Below are positions 26,511 through 36,793 of a DNA stretch of 64,000 nt, piece after piece (position 1 is the stretch's first letter; the number at the start of each line of letters is the position of its first letter). The stretch is taken from assembly GCA_016868585.1 (NCBI GenBank), contig VGGR01000001.1, positions 248,001 to 312,000 on the forward strand, in the 5' to 3' direction. Origin of the DNA: Bacteroidota bacterium (GTDB lineage Bacteria > Bacteroidota > Bacteroidia > Chitinophagales > Chitinophagaceae). The position numbers were made by a program, and so were the translations under genes. The notes beneath the pieces are model-generated. The model was not told where the DNA came from and ran no database searches. It saw only the letters and a program-made list of their open reading frames with translations.

Positions 26511-26526
26511 TTACTATTATGAGTAA

Positions 26527-28167
26527 TCATTTTTGTGAACTGTACACTTTTTCGCCGTTGATAAAAGTACTTATAACTCTTGTATTTAGTATATCTACTG
26601 GGTTGATATGCATCAAGTCTTTCTCAAGGATCACAAAGTCTGCCCATTTCCCTTTTTCTAAACTTCCTTTTTTCAATTCTTCAAAATTAGCACGTGCCGC
26701 CCATATGGTCATCCCTTTAAGTGCCTCCTGTCGGCTCAGTGCTTCTTTAATTTGAAATCCATTGGAAGGCCAACCCTTCGAATCAGTTCTTGTGACTGCG
26801 GCATAAAAAGTTTTAAAAGGAGAAATATCCTCGACAGGGAAGTCAGTGCCCAGCGGTATCCAGCCATTTTGCTTCAACAGTGACTGATACGCGTACGCTT
26901 GGGAAATTCGCTCATTACCAAGACGTTCTTCAGCCCAATACATATCTGAAGTTGCATGTGTGGGTTGCACGGATGGAATAATTTGGTATTGTCCAAAAAA
27001 ATTAATGTCTGCTGGGTTCACCACTTGTGCATGTTCAATTCTCCATCTTTTATTATCACCCGATTTAAGGTAGCGTGCATAGGTAGTGAGAATGGTGCGA
27101 TTTCCACTGTCTCCAATTGCATGGGTATTCATCTGCCATCCATTCTTGGCGCACCAATTAGCAACGCTATCAAAATGACCGGGAATGCTCAAAAGAAATC
27201 CAAGATGGCCCGCCCTGTCACTGTACTCCTCTAACAAGCAAGCCCCACGGGATCCAAGTGCACCATCTCCATATACTTTAATACTCCTGACGGTGAGACG
27301 ATCTGTGATGAGTATACCATTTTTTTCCGCATAGGCATAGTTAGCTTCTTTGTCGCTGAGCATCACATATAGCCGAATCAACAGTGAGCCATTTTTTTGA
27401 AGCTTTTTTAGTTGTTCAACTACCGATGCCTCAAGGCCACAGTCATCAATGGTGGTGAGCCCAACTGCCAAACAGTTTTCTTGTGCCTTTTTAATTGCTT
27501 TTTTGAAAGCCGCTTCACTAATTGGAGGGATAATTTTGTTTACCAGCTCCACGGCGTTGTCAATAAGTACTCCCGTTGGTTCTCCGCCTTCCACTAATAC
27601 TTCGCCTCCTGTCATGGTTTCTCCGCCCTTGATTCCAGCTTGTTGTAATGCATGTTGGTTTGCAATTGCTGCATGGCCGTCTACTCTGGTAAGTAATACC
27701 GGTCTGTCAGGAAATAAATTATTTAGTGGAGCAGGGTTAGGATATTTTTTGTCGGCCCAATCATTTTGATCCCAACCTTCACCTAAAATCCATCCAGTGG
27801 GATTTTCTTTTGCAAATTCTTGGATTTTGTAAAGTATTTCCTCCCAGCTTTTAGTGCCAACCAGATTTACACGTAGTAAGTTGAGCGCATAGCCAACAAA
27901 ATGTGCATGGGCATCTATAAAACCAGGGTAAATAAATTTTCCTTCTGCATTTAATTTTTCAGCAAAAGAGTATCGGGCTGACAAGGAGGATGGGCTACCA
28001 GTCGCTACAATTTTTCCATCCTTGATGGCCATGGCCTCCATTGTGGTAAACAGTGAGTCTACCGTATAAATTTTTGCATTATACACTAATAAGTCTGCCT
28101 TTTTGCCTGTGCATGCACTAAGCCAAAAGGTAATGCTCAGCACAATAAAAATATTTTTTAGGTGCAT
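26527..28167 (-). CDS. Lipoprotein amidohydrolase (Amidohydro_3, YtcJ-like)
   Basis: A 546-aa metal-dependent hydrolase of the amidohydrolase superfamily with a lipoprotein signal peptide (lipobox LSAC, Cys19), so membrane-anchored in the periplasm. Family motifs in order: YNAKIYTVD, the metal site GFIDAHAHFVGYA, the GWDQNDW segment, DGHAAIANQHALQQAGI, VYGDGALGSRGACL, NTHAIGDSGNRT, RIEHAQVV, and the C-terminal GTDFPVED and KGMTIWAARA segments. Related enzymes hydrolyse N-acyl or formamide-type bonds; the substrate is not set by these motifs. The gene is separated from the upstream TonB receptor by a strong terminator. Confidence 0.9.
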   Translation of the reverse strand: MHLKNIFIVLSITFWLSACTGKKADLLVYNAKIYTVDSLFTTMEAMAIKDGKIVATGSPSSLSARYSFAEKLNAEGKFIYPGFIDAHAHFVGYALNLLRVNLVGTKSWEEILYKIQEFAKENPTGWILGEGWDQNDWADKKYPNPAPLNNLFPDRPVLLTRVDGHAAIANQHALQQAGIKGGETMTGGEVLVEGGEPTGVLIDNAVELVNKIIPPISEAAFKKAIKKAQENCLAVGLTTIDDCGLEASVVEQLKKLQKNGSLLIRLYVMLSDKEANYAYAEKNGILITDRLTVRSIKVYGDGALGSRGACLLEEYSDRAGHLGFLLSIPGHFDSVANWCAKNGWQMNTHAIGDSGNRTILTTYARYLKSGDNKRWRIEHAQVVNPADINFFGQYQIIPSVQPTHATSDMYWAEERLGNERISQAYAYQSLLKQNGWIPLGTDFPVEDISPFKTFYAAVTRTDSKGWPSNGFQIKEALSRQEALKGMTIWAARANFEELKKGSLEKGKWADFVILEKDLMHINPVDILNTRVISTFINGEKVYSSQK

Positions 28168-28211
28168 AGAATATAATTATTGATTCGCCAAAAAATTATG
28201 AATGTAAAATG

Positions 28212-28240
28212 AAAAAGCCGCACTGTTGGGCGGCTTTTTT
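28212..28240 (-). terminator. Intrinsic terminator of the Oar-like receptor gene
   Basis: Stem AAAAAGCCGC-actgttgg-GCGGCTTTTTT. It lies 20 bases past the stop of the minus-strand TonB receptor and upstream of the amidohydrolase start. On the minus strand the second arm is followed by a T-rich tract. It separates the two same-strand genes. Confidence 0.85.
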
Positions 28241-28259
28241 AAAATAGTAAACAGTTTGC

Positions 28260-31200
28260 TTAGTTGAAGAGGTAACGCAAACCAAATTGGATGGAATAAG
28301 TTGAGGCAATGCTCACATTATCGCGGAAGGTCTTGGTGATAATGTCGCCATTTGCACTAGCCAAACGGTATACTGGAAGAACTGTACCACCAGGAACCAA
28401 GCTGGGAGCGTTGGTGATAGCCAATACACGGCTATTATTGATGGTTTTTAATTTACCCCATCCCGGATCAACCAGGTTGCCCGCATTGAAAATATCGATG
28501 CTGAACTGAAGTACGTTTTTAGTACCCTTGATATTAGCAAATAAATCCTGTAGAATTTTTACATCCAGTCTGCTCAACCATGGAAATTGGGCACCATTAC
28601 GCTCAGCAAATTGTCCACGATGTGCTCTTAAGTATTTATCCTGCTGGATATAACGCTCGAATAAAGCACGTTGGTCAACTTGGCTGTAAGAAACACCATT
28701 TACAGTGTTAGCACCAAAAAGCATTTGTTGTACCTCAGTGGCAGTTGGGATGTACATCAAATCATTTCCAAGCACACCGTCACGGTTAAAGTCACCATCA
28801 TATACATAGCTGAAGCGACCATTGATTCCCCCATTATAGTAAGCAGAAATGGTGGTAGCAAGGTTTTTGAAATACTCTTTACGGTAGGAGAGCGTTGCTA
28901 CTACACGATCAGGAATTACATAGTCAGCATAGCTCAGCATTGGGGCATTAGGTCCAAACACATTTGCCGTTCCCTGCCATGCAGAAAGAGGCTGGTCACC
29001 ACCACCATCAAATAAATTAGAGGCCATTGATTTGGTGTAGGCCACAGACCAAGCAAATCCTTTGCTATACGATTTTTCAATTTTTGCAGTTAAGGAGAAA
29101 TAGTAACCACGATTTCCATTATCAAGCACAACAGTGTTAAAGGCCCCACTGCCTCCAGGTGTAGGAATACCATTACTTAATGTATTGATAAAACGTGTTT
29201 GAGTTGTGGATCCATAAATTGGACGATTATCAGGATATGAAGCAACGTTAAGTAATGCAGGAGAAATCATATTGGGGTTACGGAAAATAGCCGTGTTCAC
29301 ATCTTTATTAAAGATGGCTTCCAATGTTCCTACAACATCTTTACCCAGACGAGTGTCGATGGCTAAGGTGGTTTTCCAAGTTTGAGGATTCTTAAAGTCT
29401 TCAACAAGGGCAGTGATGCTTCCAGGTACAATGGTACCAGCCCTAGGCACCACAGAAGGTCTGTAAGCAGCAGGGTTAGGATTGAAAGGACCAGGTGTGT
29501 TGGCCTGACCATTCCAGAACTGAGTCACTTGGATCATTCCATTGTCGCCAGACTGGCTCACAATCCATACAAAAGGAATACGTCCGGTAAAGATTCCAGT
29601 TCCGCCACGGATTTGAAGAGAACGATCTCCATATAAATCCCAGTTAAAACCAACACGTGGAGACCACATCAAACGATTCTTGGGAAGGTTCCCTGTGTTG
29701 ATAGTTTCACCAGCTGCAAATGACATCTTAGCTACAAGAGGGTGTGTCATGATTTGTGGAACCTCAGGGTAAGTTGGAAGATCTACACGAAGCCCAAGTG
29801 TTACACGTAAATCTTTGTTAACTGCAATTTCATCTTGTCCGTACAATGAGTATTGACCAAACTTGAATGCTGACAACGCGGGGGCAAAGTTTTTAGACAA
29901 GGAGTACGTAATGGCAAAGTCACGTGGCTTATTGCCATTAGCAAAATCTGACCAAGTATTGAAAACATAATAGCTGGTTGCAAAACGTTGGAATCCATTC
30001 AATGTCTCACTCAATTCAAATTGGCCACCAACGGTCCAGTTATGAATACCCTTGGTCCAAGTGGTGTTATTAATTACAGAGTAGGTTTTCACCTGACGGA
30101 GGTTCCCAAAACTAAATGGTTCATATCCAAATGAAGTGTAGGGAGCGGGTCCTGTTACACCTCCTGTGTTGCTGAGGATATCAACAAAAGGGAAGGTCTG
30201 ACTATCTGTAGAACGAGAGTCGTTCTGGAAAGTATAAGTGGCGCGTAGCGTATTAGATACTTTACCGAATGAAGAGTTCAATTCAGCAGCTAATGAATAA
30301 AGGTTGGCACCTTGGAAATAGTTGGAGTTTTTAAACCATAAAGAGGTACTTGCTGTACGCGTACTGGTATAGTTAACGTTAGAACCCGACACGGAAGTAC
30401 TTGGCGTAAATGGTTCACCACCCTCAACCTGGCTGTAGCGAACGTTCATGCGATGTTTGCTATTAATGTTCCAGTCCAAACGCACCAGGTATTTTTTACG
30501 CTCGATGTTTGGTACATATCCCTGATAAGGTCCTGTAACGTAACCATAGCGATCCAGCAAGAAATTGCTGATGTAGTTTAGTGAGTCTGCCGTAGGGCGA
30601 ACAATGTTTGGTGCACTTCCGTAAGGAGCAGCTGCAGTGGCTGCAAAAAAGTTTTGAATGGATTTTGGTTGATTTTCTGTTTCATAGTTCAAGAAGAAAA
30701 ACAACTTATTCTTAATGATGGGTCCACCCATGCGGAAGCCATATTGTTTGTACTCCTCTACAGGGCGCAAAAACTTAGAAGCTTCAACTTGATCACCACG
30801 CTGCTTCTCAGTGCGGAAATAGTTATAAACAGACCCGCTGAATGTGTTAGTACCTGCGCGAGTCACCGCATTGATTGCAGAGCCGATAAATCCGGATTGT
30901 TTGATATCAAATGGAGTGATGTTTACAGCGATTTCATCAATGGCATCCAGTGAAATAGGGGCACCACCTGCAGGCAGGTTTGAGCCAATTCCAAAGCTGT
31001 TATTAAAATCAGAACCGTCAACAGTAAAGTTATTTTGGCGATAGTTACCACCACCCACTGAAGCACCATTTGCCTGTGGCGTGACACGTGTGATGTCGTT
31101 CAAGCTACGGCTGATGGTAGGAAGTTGGTTGATCTGGCGTGTACCAACATTGGTAACAGCACCGGTTCTACCAGCATTTAAAATTGAATTTCTTCTGGCG

Positions 31201-31562
31201 CTCACCACCACATTTTCCATTGCAGCAGTTGCATTGGTTAATTCTGCATTCAACAAAAAAGGTTCGCCTAATTGCAGAAAAATATTTTCATACTTCTCGG
31301 CTTTGTGACCTACAAAGCTGACCTCAATTACATAGGGTCCGCCCACACGCATGTTTTGAATGTTGTACTGTCCGCCGGCACGGGAAACAGTTGAATACTT
31401 GGTTCCGGAAGGCAGGTGGGTGGCAACCACAGTGGCTCCCACAAGTACCTCACGGGTGTTGCTTTTTACATCACCAGTTAACACTGCGGTTGTAACCTGT
31501 GCATAAAGCAGGGAACCTGATACCAGACTGACCACTAACAAAAAGAGGATTCTCTTAAGCAT
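28260..31562 (-). CDS. Oar-like TonB-dependent outer membrane receptor
   Basis: Outer-membrane protein of 1100 aa with a signal peptide ending LLYAQ, a CarboxypepD regulatory-like domain (roughly 22-115, with LTGDVKSNTREVLVGATV), a plug region (NNFTVDGSDFNN, AIDEIAVNITPFDIKQSGFIGSAINAVTRAGTN) and a long barrel ending FGLRYLFN. The ITPFDIKQSGF...AVTRSGTN-type segment marks the Oar family, named after a Myxococcus outer-membrane protein, not the SusC family. Consistent with that, no SusD gene is adjacent. Oar-type receptors have been linked to adhesion, development and protein export rather than glycan import. The gene stands alone, with its own terminator. Confidence 0.9.
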   Translation of the reverse strand: MLKRILFLLVVSLVSGSLLYAQVTTAVLTGDVKSNTREVLVGATVVATHLPSGTKYSTVSRAGGQYNIQNMRVGGPYVIEVSFVGHKAEKYENIFLQLGEPFLLNAELTNATAAMENVVVSARRNSILNAGRTGAVTNVGTRQINQLPTISRSLNDITRVTPQANGASVGGGNYRQNNFTVDGSDFNNSFGIGSNLPAGGAPISLDAIDEIAVNITPFDIKQSGFIGSAINAVTRAGTNTFSGSVYNYFRTEKQRGDQVEASKFLRPVEEYKQYGFRMGGPIIKNKLFFFLNYETENQPKSIQNFFAATAAAPYGSAPNIVRPTADSLNYISNFLLDRYGYVTGPYQGYVPNIERKKYLVRLDWNINSKHRMNVRYSQVEGGEPFTPSTSVSGSNVNYTSTRTASTSLWFKNSNYFQGANLYSLAAELNSSFGKVSNTLRATYTFQNDSRSTDSQTFPFVDILSNTGGVTGPAPYTSFGYEPFSFGNLRQVKTYSVINNTTWTKGIHNWTVGGQFELSETLNGFQRFATSYYVFNTWSDFANGNKPRDFAITYSLSKNFAPALSAFKFGQYSLYGQDEIAVNKDLRVTLGLRVDLPTYPEVPQIMTHPLVAKMSFAAGETINTGNLPKNRLMWSPRVGFNWDLYGDRSLQIRGGTGIFTGRIPFVWIVSQSGDNGMIQVTQFWNGQANTPGPFNPNPAAYRPSVVPRAGTIVPGSITALVEDFKNPQTWKTTLAIDTRLGKDVVGTLEAIFNKDVNTAIFRNPNMISPALLNVASYPDNRPIYGSTTQTRFINTLSNGIPTPGGSGAFNTVVLDNGNRGYYFSLTAKIEKSYSKGFAWSVAYTKSMASNLFDGGGDQPLSAWQGTANVFGPNAPMLSYADYVIPDRVVATLSYRKEYFKNLATTISAYYNGGINGRFSYVYDGDFNRDGVLGNDLMYIPTATEVQQMLFGANTVNGVSYSQVDQRALFERYIQQDKYLRAHRGQFAERNGAQFPWLSRLDVKILQDLFANIKGTKNVLQFSIDIFNAGNLVDPGWGKLKTINNSRVLAITNAPSLVPGGTVLPVYRLASANGDIITKTFRDNVSIASTYSIQFGLRYLFN

Positions 31563-31729
31563 AGTAATTTGGTTTTCGCATGCAAAGAAAGGAAATATTC
31601 GATTATAAATTTAGGTATTTATCCTGAAACTAAGCCCTGAAAAGTAATGTGTTGGGATATGGTGGGGAACTTTTGAGAAAGCTGTTTTTTAGGGCGGATA
31701 AAAAATAATAAAATATTGATAATCAATTC

Positions 31730-34700
31730 TTAATGTATAGCTCTTTTCTTTTTTCTAAATAAATCACTCAGCCGGTCAAAATCTTTCTTGTAGGAGAGGT
31801 TGCCACCCGCCCTTCTGGATCTTACTGCCGCTGAGGTGGTGGTGGCTGACAAAAAATCTGCATTGGTGCGGTAAAAGAAGGACACCCGAATGGTTCCACT
31901 GGGGTTTACCAACCACTCCATGGTAACATCCGGCAATAGTAAGATGCTTTGTTGCAGGTTAGCGGTTTGGGATAAACCTAGCGGCGCATCCATACCTAAC
32001 CCAGTTGAAACATTGAATCGATTATTGAAGAACGAACGCCCTATGGAGAAATTGACATTACTGCCCAAAGAGAGTGTGTTATCAGTTGCCGCCAATACAT
32101 TACGATTGTAAAGCGAGGTATTTAAATTTATTCGATATTTATCGCTCTTCAATAGCGTAGTGAAGAGTTTATTGATTTGATCACTTACTACCGATAAAAG
32201 AATACCGGAAATTGTATTCACATTTACACCCGTGCTTGCCAAAGCGCCGCCCAGCTCATTGGGGGCAAAACTATTAAACACAATTAAATAGGTCACTTGC
32301 CGATTGAGTTCGTTGCTGTTCTGTTGCAATTGTTTTAAAAGTAATCCCAGCTCCGGACTTGTATTTGCAACACTATTGGGGGGGAAGTCAAGATAAAAAC
32401 TAATAGTTGGTTTAAATAGTTTGTCGCTTAAACCTGCCACTACATAAACATCACTTCTTGCATTTCCAATGTCAGCAGTCAGATTCAAGACACTGGCTAA
32501 GGGGCCAAAGCTGACACGTTCCGCACGATACATGGCTTCAAATCGTATGGTGGCGTCATAAGGATCCCCTGACCATTCTATGTAGTTGGTGCCTCCTTTT
32601 CTTATTTCAAAGGGTTTCTTAAAAAAGGATTGAAGGGTGAAGAGGTAATCCCCCTCATCAATATCAAACCTTCCCCGGAGCGTAAGTGGTTCCATTGTGC
32701 CTGACCGAATTTTAAAAGTCCCGGCACCATTTCCTTTAATCTCATCGCCGGTTAACTCGTCCAGAATTATTTTCATTTCAACCAAGGGATTGGCGGTCAG
32801 TTCAACATCATAGAGAATATTATTGCCATTGTTCTTTTTCCCTTCGCCCTGCATATCCTCTCCATACATACGCTCTACTAAAAAGTCTGCAAAACCACTT
32901 TCACGACTTACACCAGGGGGCAATGTAAAATAACTGCTGTCTTTATCGGATGCTGTAACATTCAGGGTCATTACCATGTCGGATTCCGGGCCTCTTAATT
33001 GTAATAATGCTGTGCCTTTTATATTGCCATAGAAAAGTGAATGATCAACGGCATTGGTGCTAAGCAGTTGAACGGGTTTGTTATCATTGGCACCCCTTGA
33101 GCCTGGTTTTCGGGTAGAGATATCTAGATCATAGAACAAGTTGTAGAAAGACTCGTGATCAATTCCCCCTGTGAGATAAATAGGATTCCCGGTTACGGTA
33201 TCACGAAGTACAAGCCCGTTTAAATCGATGCGAGAAGTAGTGAGTTCCAGCTCACGATCTTCAATTTTGTAATAGCACTGCGTGTAATTAACGCGTAAGC
33301 CAGCCTGTGTCAGTTTCCCTTTTCCCAAGACGCCCGGACGATTCAAATCACCAACTATTGACACATTCCCGGTCAAAGAGCCGGTGATGTCAGCAAAGAG
33401 GTCTCCTAAAAAACGTTCCAGGATATGGATAGGATAGGAGCGTGTTTGTAGATCGATCTTATTTTTTAACAGCAGCGAATCGTTGAAATAAAGCGAAAGA
33501 TCAAACCCGATAAACTCATTTGTATTTTTTGTTTTACCGGTTGCTTTCAATTCCTTCAATTGATTGTTGTAGGTGAGTGAAGCGTCCAATTCGCCAATGG
33601 AATCGTTGTCAAGTCTTAGCAATTTGGTGGAGATGTTATCCGCTTTAACTTCCAGAGTATTGAGGGGGTCGATGAATAAAAAATCACCACTGAGCAGGCC
33701 CTCTAATCGATGATCAGGTAAGATAAGAGGAGCGAAGTCATTCAGGTTTACGTTTTGAATACTGACCAACAAATTGTCCTTGTCATCAGACTTCTTTCCC
33801 AGTGTTTTAAGAGTAATTTCCTGTTCGCCCTCCGCCATCTTGAGGTAGCCGTTTACCGGACGATCCTTTCGTAAAACCAACGTTCCCCCTTCGCTGATTG
33901 TCCATGATTTATTGTTTATGGTAAAATCGGAGGGGGTAAAGTCTATTTCAACTCCATCTTTGTAATTGCTGATTATACTATTGAAATTGACTCGATGCCC
34001 GCGTTTGTCTGCAGCCGTTCGAATAGAAACAGCGGCAGCATTATTTTTCCCATCAATCAAAAATGAAACAGCCGGTAATTGAACGTTTTCGTTTAGTTGT
34101 ATGGCCCCTGCGTTTGCACGGACATATAGTGAATCGCCTAAACTGCCAAGTTGCATGGAAAGGTTGTCGGCTCCTATCTTTTGATATCGAAATTGCGGAA
34201 TATTAATACGCGCATTGAATTGCTCGGTATGATGGTCATATTCACCTTGCAGTCTGCTATTGTTGAACCCGGTGAGATTGAGAGCAAACAAGGGTAAGAA
34301 AGGGTCAACCAATTGCGTGTTTATTTCAAAACGAAATTTATTGTTTTCGCTTTTATAATTGGGCCTTTGGAAAAAAGAGGGGTAATGTCGATGTAGGATG
34401 GTTTGAGCCAGTGAGGGAAACTCTTCCACGTTAAACCTGCCATCAATCCAAGCCTGCAGCTCGTTTGTATTGAATTCAATTCTACTGTTTGTCGCATTGT
34501 GGGTTACTAAAATTTGCAGCGAATCTATTGGAAGAAGATCTTCGTCGTGCATGACTGTAAGTGAACGGAATACAGCACTCCCCTGGAGATCAGCAAGACT
34601 TTTTCCACGAAGATGAGCAGCAATGTGGCCCTTGAATTGAATGGGTAGTTTGGTAATGCCAAGGGGTTTAACATTTGCTTTTTCCACTTGTCCTGTCAAC

Positions 34701-36496
34701 TGATAGGAAGGGGTATTGTTTTCCCAATTGATCCTGGCAACTAATTGACCTGTTTTAAAATTTTCGTCATCCACAATGGAGCTCAGTTCAAGTTGTTCTT
34801 GATTCAATTCCGCCAGTAGTGAAAGATGGCGAAGCGTATATCCATTAAAAGTAGCAGCTCCTATCAGAGCCTTTGCGGTAGCCTTGGTATTTTTTTCTCC
34901 CAAACCTATGCCGTTGAATTGAATAGTTCCTTCAACAGAAGCTAATGCAGGTATTCCGATCAATTTTCCAACTTCAAATTGATCCAAATTAACGCTGCCT
35001 GCATAATGAATCGGAGCATGGGGCAGATAGTTGAAACGCAGTTGGCTTAGTATTGACCCCAGACCGGTAGTCGCCACTCCATTAACTTGAGTGAAAGCGC
35101 TACTGCCTTCAACTGTTCCGTTAAAACGCAAATATTTTACTTGTTGTAACGCAACATTCAGCGACGATTGCGCAGGGGCTAACCAGTTGCTTACCTCATG
35201 GCTCAAAATTTGACTGCGTTTAACTTGAAGTGAGAATGCAAAGAACTCCTTATGCATCATACCTTTCACGGATAACGCTCCTTCTAAATAGGAATTGGAT
35301 GAAGTTTGCAGTATTAAATTTTTAATATTCCAGTCATTGAGCTTCCCGTTCAATTCGCCGGCTACCCGTAATGAACTTCGTTCATGGTGTAAAGCAGGAA
35401 TAAAATAAGAAAGGTCTGTTGTGCTAATTATCGATTGGGCGAGTTTGGCCTTGATGAAAACGCGATCCCCAAAATGTTCCCAGTCGCTTAATTTCTTAAA
35501 CGAAAGCTCCAGCTGATCTTGCAGCTTGCTCTGGTTGGTTAGTAAATTGAATTGTTTGAGGGATAAGCTCCGGGGAGAGAGAAAAAAATTGCCGGTCAAA
35601 CTGCGCAGCTGGAAGCCGCATCTTTCGGTGGCACTGATTTTTAATTGACCTTGAAGCGTGTCTCCTGCCATTAATGAGTTGCTGAGCGTAGCGTTAATGC
35701 CATTGATTGCAATATGATTTTGGTCAAACCCTCTTTTAGCAACACCAGCCGCATGATCATATTGAAAACGGCCTCCGGAGATTTCTAGTGCGCTGATATA
35801 AAGTCGTTTTCCGTCCAGTCTCCAGGTATTTGCTGAGTCGGATTGTTGCTTGCTAACCACCGGATTTCTTCCGGCAAATTGCCGAATTTCCATAGCGGGG
35901 TTGAGTAAGGCCAATTTGTTGATCTCAATACTTCCATCTTCAACTGTAAAAGGACGGGCACTCAATTCTGCTTTTTTCAATTTGGCCTTTATGAGCTGGC
36001 CTTCCCAGTTATCTGTTTGAAGGAATTCAACCTCCTGCAGCAGTGCCATTTTTAAATGCAACCGCATATTGGGTTGTCCTGGCTTCCTGTTTGTTGACGT
36101 TAGTCCTTTAATAAAATCCAGGAGGAAACCGTGGTTCCAATTACTGTCAGCTCGTTGTAGGTGAATTTTTAAACCACGGGCTGTTATGTTTTCTATTACG
36201 CTACTGTCTGCCCATCTAGGTAATCCATTGATTTCAAGATGTAATTTATTGACTTGAATTAATGGATTGCCTTGCCGGTCCTCTAAATAAAAATCCTCTA
36301 TTGAAAAGCGATTGAAAAATTGAAAGCGAAGTCCTTTAATCTTCACTTTTGTTTGTAGCGTTTCAGCGAGATAAGCGACAACATAGCCCGTAACCTTGTC
36401 TTGAACAAAGGGTAATTGAAAGGTGATATAAAGGAGGGTCAGGATAATAAGCACCAACAGCAGTGCCCCTCGTAATATGGTAAAAACTTTCCTCAA
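31730..36496 (-). CDS. tamB: TamB-like translocation and assembly module protein (DUF490)
   Basis: About 1588 aa. A single N-terminal transmembrane helix (GALLLVLIILTLLYITF) anchors it in the inner membrane. A very long repetitive beta-rich region follows, spanning the periplasm, and the C-terminal TamB/DUF490 domain (roughly the last 450 residues, including GAGTFKIRSGTMEPLTLRG and DEGDYLFTLQSFFKKPFEIR). TamB/AsmA-like proteins form hydrophobic grooves implicated in phospholipid transport to the outer membrane and in assembly with TamA. Both candidate starts are TTG: 36556 (track) and 36496. The latter gives MRKVFTILRG, the usual N-terminus, and lies 15 bases after a near-consensus TAATTTTA. 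A TamL-like partner is encoded at 41.3 kb. Confidence 0.9.
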   Translation of the reverse strand: MRKVFTILRGALLLVLIILTLLYITFQLPFVQDKVTGYVVAYLAETLQTKVKIKGLRFQFFNRFSIEDFYLEDRQGNPLIQVNKLHLEINGLPRWADSSVIENITARGLKIHLQRADSNWNHGFLLDFIKGLTSTNRKPGQPNMRLHLKMALLQEVEFLQTDNWEGQLIKAKLKKAELSARPFTVEDGSIEINKLALLNPAMEIRQFAGRNPVVSKQQSDSANTWRLDGKRLYISALEISGGRFQYDHAAGVAKRGFDQNHIAINGINATLSNSLMAGDTLQGQLKISATERCGFQLRSLTGNFFLSPRSLSLKQFNLLTNQSKLQDQLELSFKKLSDWEHFGDRVFIKAKLAQSIISTTDLSYFIPALHHERSSLRVAGELNGKLNDWNIKNLILQTSSNSYLEGALSVKGMMHKEFFAFSLQVKRSQILSHEVSNWLAPAQSSLNVALQQVKYLRFNGTVEGSSAFTQVNGVATTGLGSILSQLRFNYLPHAPIHYAGSVNLDQFEVGKLIGIPALASVEGTIQFNGIGLGEKNTKATAKALIGAATFNGYTLRHLSLLAELNQEQLELSSIVDDENFKTGQLVARINWENNTPSYQLTGQVEKANVKPLGITKLPIQFKGHIAAHLRGKSLADLQGSAVFRSLTVMHDEDLLPIDSLQILVTHNATNSRIEFNTNELQAWIDGRFNVEEFPSLAQTILHRHYPSFFQRPNYKSENNKFRFEINTQLVDPFLPLFALNLTGFNNSRLQGEYDHHTEQFNARINIPQFRYQKIGADNLSMQLGSLGDSLYVRANAGAIQLNENVQLPAVSFLIDGKNNAAAVSIRTAADKRGHRVNFNSIISNYKDGVEIDFTPSDFTINNKSWTISEGGTLVLRKDRPVNGYLKMAEGEQEITLKTLGKKSDDKDNLLVSIQNVNLNDFAPLILPDHRLEGLLSGDFLFIDPLNTLEVKADNISTKLLRLDNDSIGELDASLTYNNQLKELKATGKTKNTNEFIGFDLSLYFNDSLLLKNKIDLQTRSYPIHILERFLGDLFADITGSLTGNVSIVGDLNRPGVLGKGKLTQAGLRVNYTQCYYKIEDRELELTTSRIDLNGLVLRDTVTGNPIYLTGGIDHESFYNLFYDLDISTRKPGSRGANDNKPVQLLSTNAVDHSLFYGNIKGTALLQLRGPESDMVMTLNVTASDKDSSYFTLPPGVSRESGFADFLVERMYGEDMQGEGKKNNGNNILYDVELTANPLVEMKIILDELTGDEIKGNGAGTFKIRSGTMEPLTLRGRFDIDEGDYLFTLQSFFKKPFEIRKGGTNYIEWSGDPYDATIRFEAMYRAERVSFGPLASVLNLTADIGNARSDVYVVAGLSDKLFKPTISFYLDFPPNSVANTSPELGLLLKQLQQNSNELNRQVTYLIVFNSFAPNELGGALASTGVNVNTISGILLSVVSDQINKLFTTLLKSDKYRINLNTSLYNRNVLAATDNTLSLGSNVNFSIGRSFFNNRFNVSTGLGMDAPLGLSQTANLQQSILLLPDVTMEWLVNPSGTIRVSFFYRTNADFLSATTTSAAVRSRRAGGNLSYKKDFDRLSDLFRKKKRAIH

Positions 36497-36511
36497 AAAA
36501 AATCTTGTGTG

Positions 36512-36519
36512 TAAAATTA
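36512..36519 (-). promoter_or_regulatory. Possible -7 motif TAATTTTA for tamB
   Basis: Minus-strand TAATTTTA differs from TAnnTTTG at the last base and lies 15 bases upstream of the TTG at 36496. It would be internal to the gene if the longer ORF-track start were used. Confidence 0.3.
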
Positions 36520-36565
36520 GGAAAAGAGCTTGGGACAAATGGTTAATATTATACAAAACAAAGCC

Positions 36566-36793
36566 ATGCGGGTACTACTAGTTATTCTTTTTCTTTTCAT
36601 TGGTAATTTGACGCAATCCTTTATTGCTGCACAGGATCGATACCTGTTAGTGATGCATGGTGGAGCAGGCACTGTTAGCTGGGCAGGCAATAGTGCAATG
36701 CCCTTTTGTACGGAGAGAATGCATAGAGGATATATCCGACAAGACAGCCTCAACGGACCCATCAATAAGGGAGTAGCTTTATTTAAAGATTAA
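36566..36793 (+). pseudogene. Truncated isoaspartyl peptidase/L-asparaginase-like N-terminus (75 aa)
   Basis: An ORF with an N-terminal signal-peptide-like segment (MRVLLVILFLFIGNL) followed by QDRYLLVMHGGAGTVS. The latter matches the N-terminus of type 2 (Ntn-hydrolase) asparaginases/isoaspartyl peptidases, whose first strand carries HGGAGT. Those enzymes need about 300 residues and a catalytic Thr near the middle; here the frame stops after 75 codons and the convergent FadL-like gene begins immediately. The rest (PFCTERMHRGYIRQ) matches nothing I know. It is therefore a truncated, non-enzymatic remnant or a small exported protein with chance similarity. Its start is head-to-head with tamB. 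Confidence 0.5.
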
